A stretch of 64,000 nt of DNA, from positions 15,632,735 to 15,696,734 of the forward strand of contig NC_037593.1 in assembly GCF_003073045.1 (NCBI RefSeq). The letters are read 5' to 3'. A program made the translations under genes and the position numbers. Source of the DNA: Pomacea canaliculata (taxonomy: Eukaryota > Mollusca > Gastropoda > Architaenioglossa > Ampullariidae). Positions 33,991 to 48,100 of the stretch are shown here, in pieces. Within the stretch, counting starts at the first letter, position 1, and each line of letters opens with the position of its first letter. The notes under the pieces are model-generated. The model was given only the letters and a program-made list of their open reading frames with translations. It did not search any database and had not been told where the DNA came from.

Positions 33991-36154
33991 AATTATTTTC
34001 AAAATGTCTACGGATATTGTACTTGAACATGAATGTGCTAACGTTTGTCTATACATTATTTTAGAAACAATTGATATAAAACGGTGTAATGAGGCACATC
34101 AAACAAACTTAACATCGCTGGCAATAATGATATCCAAGTGAAAAAAGCAGTGGACAGGCTTCACATGAAAAAAAAAAAGCAGACTTCACATGAAAGGAGT
34201 CTTGGAGCCAGATGCGAAATATATCTCTAGGACCTCGAATGCAGGCGCAACAAGCAGAAATGTTGAACCTTTGAACCCTTGACAACTCTTATCTGCACAC
34301 CCAGAGATAGTTTCTTAAGGGTTAGCAAACAATAGCGAAAAGAAAAAAAAAAAATCGCATGTACTGCCCCATGAACTCACACGACAATGAGTGACGCGAC
34401 ACCTTAATTACAAGCCCCAAAGTAACAATGTAACCGATCCGTACCAGCAAGTAACACTTCATATTCTATTCACCTACTTCATTTAGACAGGTTCATTGCT
34501 CCAAACACAAGAGACAATCAACAGAGCCTGTTTATTATACCAATGCAATAAAATAAGCACAGCCCTAAAAATCATGCATAAGTTTAACTTAAAAAGTAAC
34601 ATTCGGAAATATCTTACCTATAAACAACACAATTTCACTGCTTGGATTTACTAACTCTTCAACAAGAAAGAACAAAAGGGTATCATTCTCAGGTAAGATT
34701 TGTCAAATTCACAGAAATGTATATGAAACCATGTTTACTAAAGACACTTTACTGGAATGTATGAAAGCCTGAAATGGTAATATAAATAAATCGAACGAAA
34801 CATTAAACTTATTTGAAATGATCTGCAAGGATACAAATTTTGCTGCTGCCATGATCAAAAACTCATAGAAATTTAACAAGTTCACAACCATCACAATATC
34901 TTAGTAACAAATACTGCCAACATCAGTATGAATATTAGACACACTTCAGCGGTGGAACTATTAATATTACTGGCATCGCTATCCATTGAGCCATCATGGA
35001 GTCAACAGCATATCACTGTCAGGCTTCCTATTTTTTAAAGGAATAAAAAGAATTGTCCAAACGTGTAGATGACTACTGAAAACATCACTGGCACAATTAT
35101 GGAGATCCACACAATCATAAACTAGCTAATAATAAATGCATGCTCATGCTCATGAAAGAGCATGCTGGTAAGGCAGAATCGATAAATAATAACAGGCACA
35201 ACATAGAAGATGTATAGAGGAAGTGGGTAACAAACAATAAGGGTTGAGAGTTTCATGAATGCAGAGTAGGCAGACTAGTCAAAAGACAAAATGCAGTCAC
35301 AGAATGCAGAATATAAGCCTGCACAAACAGCATACAATACAAGCTACATTGTATTTCCAACATGCAGATTTACTAAACTGATGTTTATGAACATCCACAC
35401 TGCATCCAGTCTAGTTAATAATTGGATAATCATCACAGTTCCCATGAGCACACAACATCAATGGTTGCTGTTCTTGTTTGGGTTATTTAATAAGAAAACA
35501 TTTCCAGCAAATGATGGCTATACACTATGTGGGAGGGGTAAAGGGTTTAATGAAAAGAAATCGTAAACCTCACCCTAATGACCCTGTAAACAAATGCCAA
35601 ATGTTACAAAAAAATGTGTCTTCATTTTACATAGTTTGGCAACCCTATATTGTCACACAATAACATACAAAAACAATCTGTCCAGCAAATCTAATACAGC
35701 AAGGAATAAATAAATTCTTCTTTTTTTTTACGACATGATATGAACAGGAGGAAGACTATTAATAAAATTCTGAGAAAACGTTTGCACATATAAAAATAAG
35801 TAAAGTCAGTTTTGATTAAAGTCAAAGGAATCCATTTGAGGTAATAATTTGGTTGCTCTGCACACTCCTCTCCTGTGTCCCTATTTATGTAAGTAATTCT
35901 GTTTATGTAACTTCACAACCACAACTGCATCCTGTGCCCTATCATGTCAAAGTTGACTAATGAACACATACTTTGATATGAAATACTTTTTGTCTCCATC
36001 CCTAAATACAGATGGCTTTGAGTATAGGAATATAATGCTGCTCATTGGCATAATGCCCCAGCTAGGTAAACTTCATAATTTAGTTCATTTTCACGATTTG
36101 AGACATTTTAACTTGACACTTATCCCATGCATAAGACTTTCCAGAAGTGGCCTG
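33991..36154. other. Intergenic / DENND3 3' flank with one old cluster block
   Basis: 34,525-34,660 (CAATAAAATAAGCACAG, AAGTTTAACTTAA, GGATTTACTA) resembles 30,035-30,135, the 5' flank of copy C, and so marks the far edge of the claudin-like cluster. Beyond about 34,700 the sequence is AT-rich and should contain the DENND3 3' UTR, since that gene ends at 36,155 on the minus strand. I could not place its poly(A) site with confidence. Confidence 0.4.
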
Positions 36155-39100
36155 CTACTCCCCGTGAATGCTTGGATTGGATAGCTCCATGCTGTACGCA
36201 AGTGGAGACCATATGGCCACTTTGCCATCCTTGCTGCCTGATCCACTTATAACATATCGTTCTTCAGCCGTGCACATGGCTCGAATAGCATCGTCGTGGG
36301 CCTTGATTTTTTTCCAGAGCTCACGATTTTCAGGTTTGTAGATAAAAATGGTCCCATCCTTGGTGCCCACCCAAATCTGAGGGGAAAAAAAATACAATAT
36401 TGATTATAATTTTAAAATAACAATACAGACGTGATAACAAACTGACCAAGAAATTGTTACAGAACAACACCAACAGGCGAGTGCATATACAATTACAGAA
36501 TATCTTGAATGAGGAAAAGTTATTTTAAAAAACCACAGAAAAAATGTACAAATCAACTCACTTTGTCTCCAACACACAGCATAATGCTTACACCCCGGCA
36601 TTCGACCTGGATAGTATCTTTATATTTTGCTGTTTTTTTGTCCCATACAACAATTTGTCCTGAGCGCCGACAGCCAGCCCAAATCTTTTGGAAATGTAGT
36701 AAAATAAAAGTAAAAATGCAATTCTAATTCATTTCATTAAAGAACAATCTTTTAGTTTAGCCTACTTCTTAACAAGTCAATGCATAACACTAGTGTCTAA
36801 AGATCAAGAATCTAATTTTTTTTAAAAGATTTTCTTTTTCACTGGAAATTAAGTGGAACTGTAAAGAAATGTAATCTTCTGACACATGTTATGAGACAGC
36901 ATACAACCTGCTCCTGTCTAATGGAGGACCAAAATTACTTGATCAATGAACAATCAAATTTAATCTAAATGTGCAGACGTACGAATTTTATGTTATAGTG
37001 CATCGCATCCAAAAAAAATAAGAAAAGGCTTTTAAAAAAATCTTGTGAGGACAAAGGAGATAATTTTCCCCCATAATACATAAAAAACTTGGGGAAAATT
37101 ATTGTTCATTAGTATCATAGATGAGTAAACTTTCCCCCTTATAAAGAGATGCATGATGAAAGGGTAGTTTTCTTGAAGACTGTCGATTTAAAATAAGCAA
37201 ATTAGACTAAAAAGTTGAGTAATATTGCAAAGAAAAATGAAATGTGCGGTGCTGATTGAACTGAAGCAATAATGTGGAAACAAACCTCTCCCTTCACCAC
37301 AAGAAGACAGTCTAGCTGTTCTTGTTTGGATTTACCAGTGGCGGGATATTCAAATGACTGCAAGTACTTCCCATCTGCACTCACAACATGGATGCTCTCC
37401 CAAGTGCCTGCAGTACATAATGTATAGATATGACTTGTATAGATGTATCAACGTTTGTATATATTCCGTCTAAACAAAGGTGAACAGATTTAAATATTCA
37501 AACACTGTTATTAAAACATAGTAAACTGTACACTGAAATATGTAATCAGCTGCTAGAATTTGTTCTACAAAAACATATCCTCCTTTCTACTATCATCCAA
37601 AAATAAAGAAATACATATAAAGAGAGCTGGATATATATATATATCTATATGATACAGATGGGAAAAATGTCAGTAAATGTGTAAACAAATATCTATAAGG
37701 TTAATGTCAAACATTCCCTGTCCGGCAAAAAAGAATGGATTCAACCCTATGTAGGAAGGCAAGGATGCTTGTCGGCTCATATAGAAGCAATTAGTGAAAT
37801 ATGGTAGCTGGCATAACCTTAGGTAAAATTATTCTTTCCTGGCATAAGCTAAAAGATTGGTCTTTGAGTATATGTAGATATATGTTTGCATTTGTGTATA
37901 TGCAAGCAAGTGCAGCGTGTCTTTGTGTATCTATAGGTATGTGTGGGTGTTCATTGATGCATATGTACATATAATATGCATACTGCAACCATGCATGTCT
38001 TCTGTCTGGACAGGTGTGCATCTTACCACACCAAAGCTGATTATCCTCATTCAGACTGAGGGATCGGATGGCGCGGTCTGCCCCTAGCGAAAAGGTGTAC
38101 AAGGCAGTCAGGGTCTGAACTTCCCATTTGATGAGGACACCACCCACACACGAGCTGTAGGCATGGCTGGCATAGCAGGAGTGAGCATAAATATTAATAA
38201 TGATATTTCCAGGGGATCACACGATTGTTTCATTTCTGAGGTTCCCAGTCACTTAATCCCCAGACACTTCATCCCCGACACTTAATCCCCGACACTTCAT
38301 CCCCTAGACTTTTAATCCCTAAGCACTTCATCCCCAGACACTTAATCCCTAAACTAAATCCTTAACTATAAAAATTATGAAGCCAGCGAAAAATTTAATT
38401 GAAATTCAAATAATTCAAATTCAAACCATGCTATTAACTTCAACATCATTTGAACATCTACAACATGAGTTAAAGTTCATATAAGTTAGTAAATTTAATG
38501 TTCTTCAACAATATGATATGAAAATTGTTCTTGAGTGTTCGCGAGGTAATTGCTGTTAATCAATATGAAAGGTAAGCTAATGATCGGAGGTACAGAAGAC
38601 GATCCATTGACTCATATCTCTCTACAATGTTGTCAGGAATAAGTGTGTGGGGATGACGTATTCTAATTCAATGCTTTGACAGAAGCATTACATAATGCTT
38701 TATGAAGGATTAAGTGCCTGGGGATTAAGTGTCGGGGATGAAGTGTCGGGGATTAAGTGTCGGGGATGAAGTGTCTGGGGATTAAGTGACCGGACACCCA
38801 TTTCTGAGAGGTTTGGGGGCTTAGTGTGTCTGCATATGTTGAAAAGTGTAATATGTCAAAATATAAAAAGGATAAAATCAAAAAAACGCCTAAGCAACAT
38901 ATCTGAACAAGAAAAAATGTAGGCACAAACCATAGCTTTTAAAAACTACACGTACCATAAAGCAACTATGCATTGGCCTGAAAAGAAGCTTTCATAAACA
39001 ACAGCAGAAAGATCTCAAATCTTCACTGAAACTTATTCCAGCTGAGAATTCCCTAAGCAGATCACATGAATAGAGAAGCAGAACAGTTGATATGATATTC

Positions 39101-42100
39101 ATTAGATATTAAAAGCTAATTTTAGATAAGAATAAGCAAAGCTTTTAAGTGATGTCCCATCGCCTAATTGACTAGTGACAGCTCTTCATCACATTTCATC
39201 TTTGCCTATTTATCTGCTTCAGGTTTTGTGGTACTAGTCATTCATGAATCTTTGTCATCATTACCTAGGTTTCTGGATTGGTTTCTGAGTCTTCACAACT
39301 TGTTTCAATTTTCTAGAACATTTTTATTCAACCATAATGTCTGCGACATCTCGCCATATTTTAGATCTGTGCATCATTTGGAATACTTGTGCCTACTTCA
39401 CTGAAACTTTTAACTTTTTTGGCATTTCCAGTTTCTGATCTGTGGGCCTGTGCTTTATGGCAGCAATTTCTGCAGAATACATCTTGGATGTCGCTGTCGT
39501 TCTGCTCTATGTGTGTTTTGAGGATGCTGTCATGTTTGCTTCTTGAGTGCCTAGATACTTAACTGTATTGCCCCAAAACTGAAGTATTCACATGAATTTA
39601 TTCACCTCTCCTTGACTGCGTGAGACCTGAAATGTTGCTCTGCATAATGCCGTTGTCTTGTTTACAACATATTGAGCTTACCTATGGTCAGATTGTGCTA
39701 TGGAGTCTGCTAATTTACATTAATATTGCTTATTGCTTATGTCAAAGTGCATCCAGCTTGCTGCCAGCAGGGAAGTGTGAGCTGTAGAAGTGATACTATA
39801 ATTAGTAAAGCATTTTGACATTGCATTTAACATTATAGTATTAAAATCACAACGGAATTTTAACTAAAATTTCGATAACCACCTACATCTAATTTTTCTT
39901 ACCGTCCACTCTTGCTTATAGCAATATCAGAGACTAAGTCTAAGTGATCTGTGAGAGTCTTGTTGCAGCTGATGGTGGCAGTGTCTATGATAAAGATCCC
40001 TTGAGAACCTGCCCACACCTGTGTATCACCTACAGCAGCCAGACATGTCTGAAATACATTTTAAAGGGTATAATCACACAAGTCTTAATCACATGTAGCA
40101 AGTAATAGCTGGCTAGACTGACAGAAGTATGATTGCAAGTTCCTTTCTCTGTACCTATGGTCTGTCTAAACTTGTTTTTTCTGCCACAAGGACAAACACA
40201 ATCCACCTAATTTTGTGTAAAGACTAAGTGAAATGCAATTAAAACTCAACTTGTAGGTATATTTTAAAATGTCACCAAAGAATAGTTTTAAATACATTAC
40301 ATACAACAGTGCTTTTCGTTTGGACAAAAGTCTTTTCCAAGGTCCAGTTAGTAGCATCAAACACTTTGACTTTTCCATCCCCCATTCCACACCAGAGACG
40401 AGGAGGAATATTTCCTTGAGATACGTGCAATGCTGAAACGTATAAAAAGAGCTTTTCATAACATGATTTTCCTTACACAAACAAAGGGAAAAAAAGAAGT
40501 CTAACATTTGTGCTGAATATGCTGCATTACCAAGTGACAATCACTGATCAAATAAATTCATAAGCAACTAAAAATGTCTCCCTCTCCCTCCTGCCCTTCC
40601 ACAGCACTCACGGGCTCCATGTACTTTTTGACTCTTCCTACAGAGATTGTACCAGCGAGTGTGAATGTCTGCATAGCTGTGGCCCAATTGCGTTCCATTA
40701 ATTTTGAACGAGTTAAGAGATTCAATATTTATTAAAAGAGATGCTTACATTCGCAGCCAGGTGTGTACAACAGAACTTCTACAGTTTTGCGTTCTCTTTG
40801 TCCAATGTTTGGGTCCACTCGCTGTTGCAGTGCTAGCATTGTGTCTTGAGATAATTTATGGTGTCCTTCGGCAACAAAGGTCGTGAAGTAACACATGCTT
40901 TCTGCTACCTGTGTGAGGTTTCTGTGATGTGTTGTGTTCTCATCTTGCCCACTAAAAATGATACAGACCAGGCCCATTAATGAACGGGTCAAACAAACTT
41001 AAAAAAATCTAACTCTGAAGACTACTCAATACAAAATGCATCTTGCCAAGTTCTTAGTCCACCATAACTAAGCACACTATTAAAACCTTACTACATTCCT
41101 TCTGCTGACATAATATTCAACATATAATTAGACTGTTAAAAATATCTAACAGAGCATAACAAAAATTTGTAGCAAAGAAGAAATTTAGAAAAATTTAATT
41201 TAAAAGAAACATTAGGGAAAGTGTGGCAGCGTTTTTATTTAATTTTTAATTGAAAGGCAGACGAATGAGACAGGGGACTGGGAGGGTAGGGGGATGGGAG
41301 TGTACATTTTCTCCATGGAGTACCAACTGACTCGAAGACTCACCTGCGTATGATTGCATCCACAAGTAGGACATTCTGAATTGCTTGTGAGACTGCTGTG
41401 ACATCTTTAGTTGCCTCAGCAACCAGTCTTCCTGCTCTCATTTCCTCTACAAGCATGGCCCAGCAGTTGCGCTCCTCTTTGAGTACTGCAGTGAATCCCC
41501 CTAGCTTGCCATTGTCACCATCTGTAGGGCCAGAAGGATGAGTCTACACAAAATTTCTTCCTTAAGACATTGTCAAGCACACTTTCAGCCCCTAATCACC
41601 GTGAAGGTAATGTCTATGTATGTTGTACACAATACATCTTGCTTTAACAAAGACTAATGTGAAAAAGAGAGTTTACACTACATTAATATAGCTGAACAAC
41701 ATCTGAATAGAGATTCATCCCTTAACAAGCAAAAGATGAATGATTTGATGCTTGAAACAGATGGCAGATAAATATGACAGAGAAAAGAGAGCTCAAAATC
41801 AATGAAAACAACAACCATCTTGATGCTGAATTTGTAAATAACAAAATAAATTGTAGATGTTGTTGACAATCCTGATGATGGTTCGGCAAGTGGTTGTTGC
41901 AAAAGATCTACAAGAATTTAATAATAATAATAATAAAAACAGTGTTTTTAAATAACCCCTTTTCTTAGCACCAAAGCTGAGCTCAAAGCATTTACATACA
42001 AGAAAAATAATGATAATAATTATCTTAAGAACACTTTAACCAACAAAGGCAGCTCAAAGCACTTTACAGATTCAAACAGAAATGATATTTAAAGGGTATC

Positions 42101-45100
42101 ATCCTAAGGCTATATATGTGCTTTATACTAGCAAAAAGATTCACCCTCTCTCTTGAACGGATTTGTACACAACCATATCAAATGGTAAACAACACTTTAC
42201 AGCAATAAGACACAAATCCTGTGAATTAAACAAATTAAGAAACAGAATTGTTCATCAGCATGATGTCACTGTTTTCGCAGTCCAGGGTGTTTATGAGTAA
42301 ATATTTACAGTGTGGACAGACCATTTTTTCACCTGAAAGCACAGACTAATCAATACTCAGAAGAATCTTGACAGTAGATCAGATAGCTGGTTCCATGGCC
42401 ACCTTGCAGAGAAAATAGACCACACTGCATTCAAATGCAAAAAACATGCGGCTGGCATAACTAAGGTTCATCTGCTGGCAACTTCCACAAACAAAAAACC
42501 TTGACTATTAGAGGAAAGAGTGGAAAGACCATAGTCTGATGATACTATGTTTCAGGTAATCTGTATGCAAAATATTGTTTTTCAGATATAAATTTTGGTG
42601 TTTTTTAAAACAGTTTTTAATCAAAATAAATCAGGGAAGAGAAGTTCATTTCAGAATATTTTTAACTGTCAATATAATTGTTTTTCTTCCTCCTACCATT
42701 CACACTTTAATTTGTGATTGTTGTTGTTGTGTTGTTGTTGTTAAATACATAAATCTAATGCATACTTCAGTGATTTCTAGGATTTATTTTCTGATGTTAC
42801 TGGATGCTCTGTTGTCATAAGCAGACTATATTTGCCACAAATCTGGTCTATAAAAATGGTAAAAGGTAGAAATAGTTCCATATGCTTCTAGTCATTGGGG
42901 TAGGGTACTGATAGGTGTTTGCAATTCTACTTATCTCAGGGCCAGATTTTTTGTGAGGACAGTGCTCATCCTCTCACCTTAGTGTCCTTCCATCTCCAAA
43001 CCCTCTATGGCAGCGGTTCTCAACCTTTTACATGTGACGCCCCCCTGACGAACAAAGGTACGTCTGCGCGCCCCCCTTAGCCAGCAATGTAAGCTAATTT
43101 CACTAATACCGGTATAAGAAACTTTAAAAAAATGACCACCTTCGTGCCCCCCTTGTAAGCATGTCGCGCCCCCCCCCCTTGGGGGGGGAGGCGCCCCACA
43201 GGTTGAGAACCGCTGCTCTATGGGATCAAGTCCCCAATTAAAAGTATGATCAACAATGACGAGTATGCTGCATCATCAAAGCAACTAGCATGTACATCAG
43301 GCCTTGGATGCTGGAGCCAAACCGTTGGCTACTCTTTTCCCCAAAAGCAGCAGTAAGAGCTAAAAGCAGTTTGTAGGTAAATTACTAAAAAATAATGGCA
43401 AAAAAAGCAAAGTATGATAAAAATACAATGTTTAAAGAATCCGAAAATCTATCTGAATGCAAACTCAAACTGATGCAAACACAGTCTATAATGACTACTT
43501 GAAACATCTCACCAGAGAGTCTTGAGCGCTCTGTAAAACATCACGTTTTGCATAAATGGGCAATGATGCTATTTTCATAATTAATATGGGTAATACCATC
43601 ATAATCATAATCAACAATAAGAGGTTTCAAACTCAACCATCAGTTAGTCAAGTCAAAATGGTGACTGACCCTTTGGTAAAAAAATGTCAACCAAAATTAA
43701 AAAAAGCTAGGTATGAAATGTGCAACAATCATAAAATGCAAGTTAAATGCCAAATTTTATAAATATTTATAACTGTAATTAATAATATTAATACACATAA
43801 AGGTGTTTGGCTTTCAGCATCTAATCTGTAACTTATATTAACGTCTCAGTAATGAATCTCACTAGTTATCTATTGATACTTCTACTCACTTGGATAACCA
43901 ATGAAAAGAGTTTTCACGCTATAAAGCAGTGAATCTACTTGTTGTTTTTCCACACTGGTGATATTTCTTACTTTGACCACTTCCCTGAAGGCATTTGTAC
44001 CATCCTTTAGGAAAAAGATTCTGCACAAATTCATGAAACTTAAAAGACTTTGGAATCCTGTGTAAGCTTCAAAAACTTAAGAGCAAAATGATTTAAAAGA
44101 AAAAAAAAAATCACACACACATCTAAAAATTACTGTTAACAGAGAACCAAATATCTGGTATGCAGAAAAAAAAGTGACATATAGATTTTTCACACAAAAA
44201 CTAGGAAATGACCCCAAAAGCTTATTAACAAGTCTAAACATTACTTAACGATTACATATCTGTTACCAGACCTCTTATCAGTGAGAACAATCCTTCCATT
44301 GCCAAAATCAGTTTTTACTAATGCTGACACACGTAGAAGTAGTTCCTCAGATTTGAGAAAGTCTTCTGGTACAACTAGCTGTTCACACTGCTTTTCATTT
44401 TCCACATATGCATGGTACAGCATTTCCATTGTGTAGTGGTCTACATCTGGAATAAGAATGCAACAAAGGAATAATAATAATCATAAAAATATTCAATGTG
44501 TTTTACATAAAACCAAACATACATAAGAACATGAATGTGCACAATCACATGTTCAGGCAAGGCATCATACATGTCTTATAGTCACTATTATTTTCACACA
44601 CATGCATATGTGATCACTTTTTCAATGCATACCAACAGCAGGAATTAAGATCAGCCAATGTACATGTTGTTCTTTAGTGGAATAGCAATGATACAGCAGC
44701 TCAATATAAAACCGATGTCTACTCACGTGTAGGTCTCATAGGCATGCATAATGCATGAAACAAGCGCTGAATAGTGTCATAATCATTAGACATCGCCAGA
44801 AGAGAAACCGTCTCCACAAATTCCTCAAGACCTGAATATTGCAACATGTTCTTCAGTAACATTAAAAGGAGCATTAACACATTGAAGGAACATCACTTGA
44901 ATATGATCACCATCTTTAGAAGTATATGAAATATGTGCACAAATCAATAAGAAAAAATATTCTAGTGATGCAATAAGTTCATACTAAGAATTATGAAGTA
45001 CCATTTATATAAAAAAAAAAATGATCAAACGACAACAAAGACTGGAAAATTGTGAAATCTTTTTTTTTTTTTTGTATGTTGAAGGTTTCTGCAGAAAGTT

Positions 45101-48100
45101 CTTCTCAGATGAAATACATACTGAGGTCATTTTGAGGTATTGAGCAGTCTCAACAAATCCTGGAGATCTAGGCTCATGTCCTTGAGTCAGTTCCTGAACA
45201 TGATTCAAGCCTTTGCGCCGAAGTATATCTTCACGGTCTATCTCAGGCAGCTGTGATAGCAAATCTTGACATAACCTTTAACAAAAGTTTCATCAGCCTT
45301 GTGATTTTCATTTATAGTTTGTTTGTACTTAGTTGGAAAAAATAAGTTTTTTCTGAAATTCAAGAATAAACAAAAATTTACCTGGGAAATAAATGAAGAG
45401 CTACACAATTTATATTAAGCACTCACTCTACTGGATTAATTCAATGTTATGTTTCATAAGGATGACATAAATACATACATTTGTTAGCTTTGATATTTCA
45501 AGAGTTGTATATACAACACAAACCATAGCACATTATAGTCTCTGCTACTTGTCCATTAGTACTGCTGCCTATCTGCCTTTCTTTGGAACTTCATGCAAAG
45601 ACATTAAGGCTAACACAAAACTATCTTTATCGACACAAACAAAAACTCTTGTTTTGAAAAGTGTGTGCAGCAAAATTATCAAAATAATACAACTAAAATG
45701 TCAAGGTACTGCATAACATGGTGGTTAGAGCACTTTATTTTGGACCTTAGGGTCATTTAAGGCCCACCTTGAACTCTGGCTTTAAAGTTCCTCTGCTCTT
45801 CCAGTAGCTTTCCAGAAAAAAAGGGGATGCTGATTTATCTGAGAAGACAATGGCAGGGAGTGCATCGGGCTCAATTAATTAACATATTTTCTGGGATGGA
45901 ATGCTATTTGTAATGCATATTAGGAGAGGACAGGGCTCCATTCTGCATGTCCCACCCATACGGCACATGTAAGTACTTACTGTCACTTCTGTTAGGTTTG
46001 GGACTCTAGAGCACTCTATCATTCTTTTCGATGATGCCTACCTTATCGGCAAAATCCATGAGTTTGCTGACTGTATGGACAATAAATCTTCCAGAGCTTG
46101 CATAGTGTCTCCTTGAGCAGCATAGAACACACACGCAGATAAAGGTAGGTAGCACGTGTATGTAAGTCTTTACTTGTCTGGAAAAAAAAAAAGGAATTTT
46201 AATAATGTGTTCATTCTGCTAGAGTTTATAAAGTATTGTAGTGAAGCACATATATCACACACATAATCATGTCTGCTCATATTTTTTTGCTCACTCAAGC
46301 GTAGACATCCTTTCACACATATACACTCTTTCTCAGTCACTCTCTTGCACTCACACACACAGATAGGCTAACATATGTACACGCTCAGGGTGTTACAGTA
46401 GCAAAAAGCATCTGACTACCTGTCAACCCTGTCCAAGGGCTCACCCAGAGAGAGTGTGATGGATGGGAGCTGCCTAGCAAACAGAGTAAGGGACCTGGGC
46501 ACTTTTTGAAATCTAGGGGTAAGAGAGTCAGAAGGCAAGTGACAAAGGTCAGTCAGAAAGAGAGTTTTGAGGTGGAGCTATACCCAATAGAGCAGCGTGA
46601 TCAAACTGTATGTTTTGCGGTGGCACATGAATAAGCACCTGAATCCAACAACAGCATCAAGTTGATGTGAGTAATGGGAGACAGTTCAAACCATCCCCTC
46701 CATCTCGCCTGTTACACATGCATGTGCACACTCTCTCTCTCTAAACATGTGAGGATGTTTTTTTTTTACTTACATCAAATGCCTTGTTCAGTTTGCAAAT
46801 AGAATTTCTGATGTATGACCTAGAATCATTAAGTGGAGGAAGAGAGAAGACTTCAAACACTTTTGGTGTTAGGGAGGATGAGAAAGTTGAAATGGACACC
46901 TGTTTTCTGAGTGGCTTTTTCAAGTGCCTGAAATATAAAGAACTGATTTATGACCTTGAACACGATAATGAAATAGTTATGATAATGTATCTAGAAAGAT
47001 TATATATATCAACAATATTTTTAAACGATTTTGAATGGAAGGGAGGGAGGGGTGCAGAAAGATCAGGTCTCAAGAAAAGTAGAGAGAGAAAGAACAAGTG
47101 ACAGGACTGAACTGATACAAATTTTTTTTAACCATTTAATTTATTCCTTGAAATTTATGGATGCAAATCATGCAAAATTCAAGGTTTAAAAACAACGAAT
47201 CAAACAAAAGTTTGTTTTAAAGACAAAAGCCATAAGCACAGAGCCAAATATTCACATACTTTGCTCTCACTGATATACTAGTGCTGTCTACCAGTCCACC
47301 AGCTCTTTTGGCCCAAGGCCGAGTTTTCATCTCATACTCTGACCACTGATCAACTCGCTCATTCAAACGATCTTCAATGAACATCTTGAACATGTCTGTT
47401 GTCACTACCTTCAGACATAAGCATTACAGATACTGAAATTTTGTACTCTTTTTTCCATTGAATAACTCAAAAGTTCATACTTTGAGTTCAGTCACTCACT
47501 TGTCTCAAATTGCTAAAATGTAGACAGTATACACTGCTATTGAAAGTACAAAATAAAGACCAATAAAATTTCTCAAACATTACAACCAAAGTTTAACAAA
47601 CTGAAATTATTATATTTCTATCAAGTTTCTATCGAGTAGAATTGAATGACCATGACTTCTATGTGGCTGAACAAGAAACACCTTTTTTTAATTTTAAAAA
47701 AGTTATAATTGCTTAGTCATCAAAGCCATTTTCATATCAAAATTGACTCCTCCAAACCCCACAAAAAAAAAAAAAAAAAAAACAAAAAAAAAAAAAACCC
47801 AAAAAAACAAACTGTTAATCCGCTGAGCTACCTACCTTTTCATAGAAAGGTTTATCAGTAAATTCTATGCTTTCCAAAAAGCTCTGTTTATTGAACTGTC
47901 TCACTTCTACTCGAAGACAAGGCATGACACCTCTGCAACAGATACATCCTACATATAATGGAAACTCAATTGATAAACAGATGTCAACATTCTAAACATA
48001 AACTGGTAAGAAATCTCTATCTGCAAATTACAAAGGCACTAAAATGACATTTTCTCATGCATATGGCAGTAGGAAGAAGAAAGGCTTGATCACCTGAACA

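Noticed and set aside
45715-45800. Possible tRNA-derived SINE (TGGTTAGAGCAC)
   Set aside because: A-box-like word is present, but no convincing B box at the right distance; left unassigned.
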